From assembly GCA_964490705.1 (NCBI GenBank), contig CAZBCG010000001.1, positions 62,001 through 126,000 on the forward strand: a stretch of DNA of 64,000 nt, written 5' to 3'. The translations under genes were made by a program, and so were the position numbers. Source of the stretch: Fodinibius sp964490705 (GTDB taxonomy: Bacteria > Bacteroidota > Rhodothermia > Balneolales > Balneolaceae). Positions 59,304 to 64,000 of the stretch are shown here, piece after piece (positions within the stretch are counted from its first letter, which is position 1; each line of letters starts with the position of its first letter). The notes below the pieces were generated by a model that saw nothing but the letters and a program-made list of their open reading frames with translations, searched no databases and was not told where the DNA came from.

Positions 59304-59477
59304 ATGGCTAAGAAGAAAACATTTGGAACTGAAGGTGATAGCAGAAGCAACACTGACCGACGCATGGCAAAAGTGATTGTTGCAACCAAAACGTCCAACA
59401 ACAAGTATGGTTATAAAGAAGCAATCATTGATCAAGAAAACGTACAGGATTTTATCAAGGAAAATAAAGAAGACTAA
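59304..59477 (+). CDS. DUF4295-like small protein of the L28-L33 operon
   Basis: A 57-residue basic protein with segments MAKKKTFGTEGDS, MAKVIVATKTSNNKYGYKEA and EAIIDQENVQDFIKENKED. Small proteins of this kind follow L33 in most Bacteroidota and are annotated DUF4295; the K-T-G/S-x-Y-x-Y/F-K-E core supports it. A ribosome-related role is assumed from position only. The N-terminal part before MAKV is longer than in typical family members. Third gene of the operon, before a strong intergenic structure. Confidence 0.75.
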   Translation: MAKKKTFGTEGDSRSNTDRRMAKVIVATKTSNNKYGYKEAIIDQENVQDFIKENKED

Positions 59478-59492
59478 CACTCTATCTTTACG

Positions 59493-59548
59493 TGCCAGGA
59501 AGGTTGCATTCGTGTTAGCGGGTGGAACCTTTTTTTATGACACCTGGC
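59493..59548 (+). terminator. Nested hairpin and terminator after the ribosomal genes
   Basis: Outer arms TGCCAGG (59493-59499) and CCTGGCA (59542-59548) enclose an inner hairpin AAGGTT (59500-59505) ... AACCTT (59526-59531) running directly into a T-tract. The inner part alone would be a terminator; the outer pairing could compete with it. Confidence 0.55.
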
Positions 59549-59589
59549 AGATACAATCCTAATGACGACTAATATAATATTTCAGCATC

Positions 59590-60045
59590 ATGGCTATTAA
59601 AGACCAAATCATGGCGGACCTCAAAAAGGCCATGAAAAACAAAGAAAAAGATCGGTTGCGCGTACTGCGATCACTGAAATCAAAATTGCTGGAACGCGAA
59701 ATCAGCGAACGTAAAGATGGCGAAGCCTCTCTTTCGGATGAGCAAGCCATTGAAGTGCTGATGAAAGCCGCCAAGCAGCGCAAAGAATCTATTGAACAGT
59801 TCGAAAAAGGTGACCGCACTGATCTGGCCGAATCCGAAAAGGAAGAACTGGAGCTCATAGAATCGTACCTGCCGGAGATGCTTTCGGAGGATGAAGTCCG
59901 CGACATTGCCCGCGAAAAGATTGACGAAGTTGGTGCCCAAGATATGTCTGACATGGGCCAGGTGATGGGTGCGCTGATGCAAGAGCTCAAAGGAAAAGCC
60001 GAAGGATCTGTCGTAAGCAAAATTGTTAAAGAGGAACTCTCCTAA
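59590..60045 (+). CDS. GatB/YqeY domain-containing protein
   Basis: The 151-residue helical protein of the YqeY family is related to the tail of GatB: MAIKDQIMADLKKAMKNKEK, RLRVLRSLKSKLLEREISER, VLMKAAKQRKESIEQFEKGD, EKEELELIESYLPEMLSEDE and MGQVMGALMQELKGKAEGSV. The exact function is unknown; it is probably linked to tRNA-dependent amidation or tRNA binding. It lies 12 bases before cvpA and probably starts an operon with it and tyrS. Confidence 0.93.
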   Translation: MAIKDQIMADLKKAMKNKEKDRLRVLRSLKSKLLEREISERKDGEASLSDEQAIEVLMKAAKQRKESIEQFEKGDRTDLAESEKEELELIESYLPEMLSEDEVRDIAREKIDEVGAQDMSDMGQVMGALMQELKGKAEGSVVSKIVKEELS

Positions 60046-60057
60046 CTTTTATTATCC

Positions 60058-60633
60058 ATGAATCTCCTGGACTGTCTGATACTGCTGCCCATCGCATACT
60101 TTTGCTACCGGGGATTCATGAACGGCATCATCAAAGAAGTATTGAGTATTGCCGGCATCGTGTTGGCCGTATTCTTCACCTTTCAATACATGGAACCCGT
60201 CGGTCAGGCCATCAGCCCGCTTTTTGAAGATAAAGCCTCTTTTATTCCCTTTGTATCGGGACTTCTCATCTTCGTAGGCACCGTTGCCCTTGTAAATCTG
60301 GTAGCCTTCCTCAGCAAGAAATTTCTCGAAACCATAAAACTCAACGTGGTCAATCGCGTGGCCGGGGCGGCTTTCGGCGGACTTAAAAGCGGCATTGTGG
60401 TAAGTGCTATTCTATTGATTTTAGCCGGATTCAGCATTCCCTCGCAGCAAGCCCGCCAAGATTCCGCTACCTATCCTTTTGTGATTTACATGGCCCCCTG
60501 GGCCTACGATACGGTTGCCACTATTTATCCGGGCGCTGAAGATTTCAAGGCTACTATCGAAAAAACCCTTGAGCAGTATAATCCCATTGAAAACTTTCCC
60601 ACGCTAGATAACGACAAGAACAGCAACTCCTGA
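60058..60633 (+). CDS. CvpA family membrane protein
   Basis: A 191-residue protein with four TM helices in the family arrangement: LDCLILLPIAYFCYRGFMNG, IIKEVLSIAGIVLAVFFTFQ, FIPFVSGLLIFVGTVALVNL and VNRVAGAAFGGLKSGIVVSA. The D-x-x-I-x-x-P, G-F-x-x-G start is the CvpA signature. CvpA is needed for colicin V production in E. coli and for envelope stability and bile or detergent resistance in others. Linked to YqeY upstream and tyrS downstream by short gaps (12 and 7 bases). Confidence 0.92.
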   Translation: MNLLDCLILLPIAYFCYRGFMNGIIKEVLSIAGIVLAVFFTFQYMEPVGQAISPLFEDKASFIPFVSGLLIFVGTVALVNLVAFLSKKFLETIKLNVVNRVAGAAFGGLKSGIVVSAILLILAGFSIPSQQARQDSATYPFVIYMAPWAYDTVATIYPGAEDFKATIEKTLEQYNPIENFPTLDNDKNSNS

Positions 60634-60640
60634 TTTTACC

Positions 60641-61855
60641 ATGGCATTTTTACCTATTGACGAACAGCTCGAAGTAATCAAAAGAGGTACGGTTGAGATC
60701 GTGCCGGAAGACGAGCTCGTTAAAAAGCTCAAAAAATCGAAGAAAGAAGATAAACCGCTCAAAATTAAGCTGGGATGCGATCCTACACGTCCCGACCTGC
60801 ACTTGGGACACTCGGTAATCTTACGCAAGCTGCGACAGTTTCAGGATCTCGGTCACGAGGCCATCCTTATTATCGGCGATTTTACCGCGCTCATCGGCGA
60901 CCCTACCGGACAGAATGAAACGCGCCCTGCCCTGTCGCGCGAAGAGATTCAAGAAAATGCCAAGACCTATCTCGATCAGGCCACGAAGATTCTTGACGAA
61001 GCCAAAACATCCATCGTTTACAATTCCGAATGGCTGGGCACGATGAACTTCCAAGATGTGATTAAGCTGACCTCCAAGCTTACCGTCGCCCGGATGATCG
61101 AACGGGATGATTTTTCCAAGCGATACGAAAACAACCAGCCGATTTCGCTGCACGAGTTTCTGTATCCGCTGGCACAGGGACAGGATTCGGTCCACCTGCA
61201 ATCGGATGTGGAGCTGGGCGGTACCGATCAGAAATTTAACCTGCTCGTAGGACGTGAACTCCAGAAAGATGACGGACAAGAGCCACAGATTGCGCTCATG
61301 ATGCCGCTGCTGGTGGGCACCGATGGCACCAAAAAAATGTCGAAATCCTACGATAACTACATCGGCATTACCGAAGACGCTAACGAGATGTACGGAAAAG
61401 TGCTTTCCATCCCCGATGAGCTGATGTACTCGTGGTTCGAGTTGCTCTCGGACGTAGATGTAGATGAGCTTCCCAAATACAAAAAGAAAATTGAAGAGGA
61501 TCCCCGGAATACCAAGCATGAGCTGGCACTGTCGATTACCCGCATTTACCACGGAGAAGAAAAAGCGAATGCCGCCCGTGAACATTTCGAAAAAACAGTT
61601 GTCGGCGATGCCATTCCAGATGATGCCCCAACTCTCGAATATAATGCCGGTAGCGAAGTGCGTCTGCTGGATATCGTTTCTGATGCCGGCTTCACTTCCA
61701 GCAATGGCGAAACTAAGCGCCTGATTAAACAGGGCGGTATTTCTATTGATGGTGAGAAAGTCTCGGACAAGGGATACAACGTCAATTTTGAGGACGATAC
61801 TGAATTTACACTGAAGGTAGGTAAGCGGAATTATGCGATTATCAAAAGCAAGTAA
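60641..61855 (+). CDS. tyrS: Tyrosine-tRNA ligase
   Basis: A class Ic synthetase of 404 residues. HIGH motif as HLGHS at 54-58 (after GCDPTRPDL), KMSKS near 231-235 followed by YDNYIGI, FLYPLAQGQDSVHLQSDVEL with the tyrosine-pocket residues, and an S4 RNA-binding domain at the end (SNGETKRLIKQGGISIDGEK). The pattern is the bacterial TyrZ-like branch with HLGHS and LAQGQDSV. Seven bases after cvpA. Confidence 0.97.
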   Translation: MAFLPIDEQLEVIKRGTVEIVPEDELVKKLKKSKKEDKPLKIKLGCDPTRPDLHLGHSVILRKLRQFQDLGHEAILIIGDFTALIGDPTGQNETRPALSREEIQENAKTYLDQATKILDEAKTSIVYNSEWLGTMNFQDVIKLTSKLTVARMIERDDFSKRYENNQPISLHEFLYPLAQGQDSVHLQSDVELGGTDQKFNLLVGRELQKDDGQEPQIALMMPLLVGTDGTKKMSKSYDNYIGITEDANEMYGKVLSIPDELMYSWFELLSDVDVDELPKYKKKIEEDPRNTKHELALSITRIYHGEEKANAAREHFEKTVVGDAIPDDAPTLEYNAGSEVRLLDIVSDAGFTSSNGETKRLIKQGGISIDGEKVSDKGYNVNFEDDTEFTLKVGKRNYAIIKSK

Positions 61856-61940
61856 TTAGTAAAAAGTCATGAGTAGAAAGAATTAACTACTCAAGTTCAA
61901 CTCTTTAAACTTTTTACCTTCCACTTTCTACCGTAACATT

Positions 61941-62708
61941 ATGCTCAAAATCTCATCCCTTAACGTAAACGGCATTCGTGCGGCACATCGCCATGGCTTT
62001 TTAGATTGGGTTGCGGAAACCGAGCCCGATATTATCTGCCTGCAGGAACTTCGGGCGATGGAACATCAGGTTCCCGGTCCAATTCAAAAACTGGATTACC
62101 ACGAAGCCTATCACACCGCCGAGAAAAAAGGATATTCGGGCGTAGGTATTTTATCCAAAAAAGAACCGATTAATGTTGAAATGGGAATGGGCATTGACTG
62201 GATTGACAGCGAGGGACGCATCATTAAGGCTGAATTTGAAGAGCTGATTGTGTTTTCTATCTACGCACCCAGCGGCACTACTGGAGATGAGCGACAGGAT
62301 TTGAAAATGGAGTTTCTGGAATACTTTCTCCCCTTTGCCCAAAAGTATCTCAGTAACGAAAAGCCTGTGGTTTTTTGCGGCGATTACAACATCTGCCACA
62401 AGGCTATCGATATCCACAATCCCAAAAGAAACAAGAATACCTCGGGATTTTTACCTGAAGAACGGGAGTGGGTCACGCGTATGCTGCAGACCGGTTTTGA
62501 GGATGTCTATCGCCGACTCCACGAGGGAGAAGAGGATTTGTACAGCTGGTGGAGCTATCGGGCGGCCTCCAAAGAACGGAACAAGGGCTGGAGAATCGAT
62601 TATCATATGACAAGTCCCGATCTGCTCGAGGCTGCCGAAGAAGCCGTCATCGAAATGGAGAGGGATCTCTCGGATCACGCGCCAGTAACGGTGTCGTATC
62701 AGCTCTGA
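61941..62708 (+). CDS. xth: Exodeoxyribonuclease III
   Basis: The AP endonuclease/3'-exonuclease of the Xth family, 255 residues. Motifs: MLKISSLNVNGIRAAHRHGF (Asn8), IICLQELRAM (Glu36, metal), GYSGVGILSKKEP, FSIYAPSG, VVFCGDYNICHKAIDIHNP (Asp-x-Asn) and DLSDHAPVTVSY (catalytic His-Asp). It removes abasic sites in base excision repair. It is the last of a plus-strand series before a MarR gene. Confidence 0.95.
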   Translation: MLKISSLNVNGIRAAHRHGFLDWVAETEPDIICLQELRAMEHQVPGPIQKLDYHEAYHTAEKKGYSGVGILSKKEPINVEMGMGIDWIDSEGRIIKAEFEELIVFSIYAPSGTTGDERQDLKMEFLEYFLPFAQKYLSNEKPVVFCGDYNICHKAIDIHNPKRNKNTSGFLPEEREWVTRMLQTGFEDVYRRLHEGEEDLYSWWSYRAASKERNKGWRIDYHMTSPDLLEAAEEAVIEMERDLSDHAPVTVSYQL

Positions 62709-62783
62709 TGGTTTTCGCCCTTTAAAATAGTATATTAGATGTATATTAAATCATTTGATATCTAACCATTCATCCTTAAAGCA

Positions 62784-63230
62784 ATGGGCACGCATTACGA
62801 AGGCAGCGAAAAAGAACAAAAAACGCTCAATGCATTTATCAAGCTGATGCGGGCTACCGAGTCGATCAATAATCGGCTGAATCGACAATTGGCAGATGTA
62901 AATTTAACTGTAAGTCAGTTTGGTGTGCTCGAGGCACTGCTTCATTTGGGCCCCCTCAACCAAAAAGCGCTGGGCGAAAAGCTGCTTAAAAGTGGCGGTA
63001 ATATTACGCTGGTCGTCGATAATCTGGAAAAAAGCGGATGGGTGGAGCGGCATCAGGATCCCGAAGACCGACGCTCGATGCTCGTACATTTAACGCCGGA
63101 GGGCAAAGAGTTTATCTCGTCGTATTTTCCCAAACATCTCGACCGCATTATGCAGGAGTTCAACATGCTCTCGGAGCAAGAACTCGAAGAGCTTGCCCGG
63201 ATTTGCAAAAAGTTAGGACTGCAAGAATAA
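62784..63230 (+). CDS. MarR family transcriptional regulator (second copy)
   Basis: A 148-residue winged-helix protein unlike the one at 2286. The HTH reads NQKALGEKLLKSGGNITLVV, then DNLEKSGWVERHQDPEDRRS, with the wing D-R-R-S-M-L-V. The start (EKEQKTLNAFIKLMRATESI) and RVxxY-free end (LSEQELEELARICKKLGLQE) form the dimer helices. It stands alone. No palindrome as strong as those of the first MarR locus was found; a short TTAGAT...ATCTAA repeat lies just upstream. It resembles MarR proteins that control redox or thiol-stress genes. Target unknown. Confidence 0.9.
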   Translation: MGTHYEGSEKEQKTLNAFIKLMRATESINNRLNRQLADVNLTVSQFGVLEALLHLGPLNQKALGEKLLKSGGNITLVVDNLEKSGWVERHQDPEDRRSMLVHLTPEGKEFISSYFPKHLDRIMQEFNMLSEQELEELARICKKLGLQE

Positions 63231-63304
63231 ACAATAATTGCACCCGACTTTAGTTATAATAGTGGTGGTAAACACCCACTAATATATGACTCCATATATC
63301 CCTC

Positions 63305-63332
63305 AGGGAATGGGCTTGAACGCTCATTCCCT
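63305..63332. terminator. Hairpin between convergent genes
   Basis: AGGGAATGGGC, six-base loop, GCTCATTCCCT: an 11-bp stem with one G.T pair, 74 bases past the MarR stop and next to the FtsX-type stop. The T-tract is weak on both strands, so it may serve as a bidirectional terminator. Confidence 0.55.
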
Positions 63333-63338
63333 CCTTAA

Positions 63339-64000
63339 TTAGTCATAGCGGATTGCATCCGCCGGCTCTACTTGCGACGCCCTCCGCGCCGGATACCAAC
63401 TGGCCAACAGGCAAAGCACCAAACTGCCAACAAGCACAATAGACACATCTACCGCATTAATGCTTACCGGGTAGGCGTTAATGATAAAAGCGTTTGATAG
63501 CTCAATAAGCCCATATTTTTTTTGCAGCCAGCTCAATAGCAGTCCAAGACCTCCACCGATACCGCATCCAATTAATCCGATGTACAACCCCTGCTGCACA
63601 AATATTTTTTTGATGTCCGACGGCGTAAAACCCATGGTTAACAGAACTCCGATATCACGATTCTTTTGGATGACAATCATCGTAAGCGAACCGATAATAT
63701 TCAGCACGGCCACAATCACAATAATCATCAGCACCAAGTACGAACTCCACTTTTCAATGTACATCACATCATAGAGCGGCCGTTGTAGATCATACCATGT
63801 TGAAATCTCAAAATTACTGCCAAGCTTTTGTCCCAGTGTGGCTTTTACCGCATCTGCCTCATCGGTGTCAGTCAACCGAATATCAATGGCCGATATTTGG
63901 TTTCTAATTTCAAAAAGCCGCTGTGCCGCCCCTAGATCAACAAAAATAGCCGGGCTTTCAGTAATTTCCAGCCGCGAGTAGGTCCCGCGTATCTCAAAAC
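63339..64000 (-). CDS. FtsX/LolC-type ABC transporter permease, N-terminus cut off
   Basis: The C-terminal 220 residues are visible; the frame stays open to the right edge. A periplasmic portion (RLEITESPAIFVDLGAAQRL, STWYDLQRPLYDVM) is followed by three TM segments with the FtsX motifs: VLMIIVIVAVLNIIGSLTMI, VIQKNRDIGVLLTMGFTPSD (cytoplasmic coupling loop), GLYIGLIGCGIGGGLGLLLS, and ending LASWYPARRASQVEPADAIR. The E-x-x-x-A-I/V-R-Y-like end is typical of LolC/LolE lipoprotein-releasing permeases, and many Bacteroidota carry one such protein. LolC/E or another MacB-type permease cannot be decided without the N-terminus. Confidence 0.85.
   Translation of the reverse strand, partial: FEIRGTYSRLEITESPAIFVDLGAAQRLFEIRNQISAIDIRLTDTDEADAVKATLGQKLGSNFEISTWYDLQRPLYDVMYIEKWSSYLVLMIIVIVAVLNIIGSLTMIVIQKNRDIGVLLTMGFTPSDIKKIFVQQGLYIGLIGCGIGGGLGLLLSWLQKKYGLIELSNAFIINAYPVSINAVDVSIVLVGSLVLCLLASWYPARRASQVEPADAIRYD

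Noticed and set aside
59510..59535. GCGGGTGGAACC followed by T-run, reminiscent of the T-box consensus AGGGTGGnACCGCG
   Set aside because: Only part of the motif matches, the gap is 112 bases without the specifier stem, and the downstream gene is yqeY rather than a synthetase. A terminator explains it better.

Overview
The window looks like chromosomal DNA of a free-living, Gram-negative member of the Bacteroidota/Balneolota assemblage. Balneolia is my best guess. Supporting points are the order L28 - L33 - DUF4295 protein, several -7 boxes of the TAnnTTTG type, many SPaseII lipoproteins, NodT-type RND efflux, a fatty-acid desaturase beside the AraC regulator typical of these groups, and moderate GC. 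Species cannot be set from the window alone. Both ends cut genes: an alpha-oxoamine synthase at the left and an FtsX/LolC-type permease at the right.

Layout. 1-2.1 kb: two PLP enzymes. 2.2-8.7 kb: a MarR repressor and a complete RND tripartite pump (adaptor lipoprotein, inner-membrane pump, outer-membrane factor) with two matching 15-bp operators. 8.7-11.0 kb: a disturbed segment holding a frameshifted luciferase-like monooxygenase, a small membrane-protein/XRE-regulator module, a REP-like hairpin, and the last 18 codons of a second, lost monooxygenase. 11.0-24.8 kb: CPBP protease, uvrA, a secreted GH43 and a ThuA protein, an ABC exporter pair, an APC permease, an exported methyltransferase, a penicillin-binding-like serine hydrolase and a cytosolic methyltransferase. 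24.8-33 kb: DUF4920 protein, free-Met-sulfoxide reductase-like GAF protein, MarC, a PD40 propeller lipoprotein, Old Yellow Enzyme, coaX, DinB, an Na+/alanine symporter and an exported ankyrin protein. 32.7-39.6 kb: ruvC, ruvA, a PhoB/PhoR-like two-component system, two envelope proteins and a GDP-mannose pyrophosphorylase.

39.6-43 kb: an intergenic island of three REP-like repeat types, an MBL hydrolase, an outer-membrane protein, glutathione peroxidase, apaG and tRNA-Asp. 43.3-48.7 kb: a cupin pair, then a block that reads as membrane or cold adaptation: desaturase with a perfect hairpin at its start codon, AraC regulator, a tiny lmo0937-type membrane protein, a FabH-like synthase, a LapA-domain protein and CspA. 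48.7-50.3 kb: sugar nucleotidyltransferase and the ruin of a GAF-SpoIIE phosphatase.

50.3-58.6 kb: mnmG and rsmG with three parS-like ParB sites, a WYL regulator, gyrA and gyrB. This combination is typical of DNA near a replication origin, although dnaA and parAB are not in view. 58.8-63.2 kb: L28, L33, DUF4295 protein, YqeY, CvpA, tyrS, exonuclease III and a second MarR protein.

Most of the window is ordinary housekeeping DNA. No CRISPR array, prophage, intact IS or defence locus was seen. The points most worth a second look are the parS cluster (one site contains the rsmG start codon), the paired MarR operators, the desaturase start-site hairpin and its neighbourhood, the repeat families, and three decayed genes.
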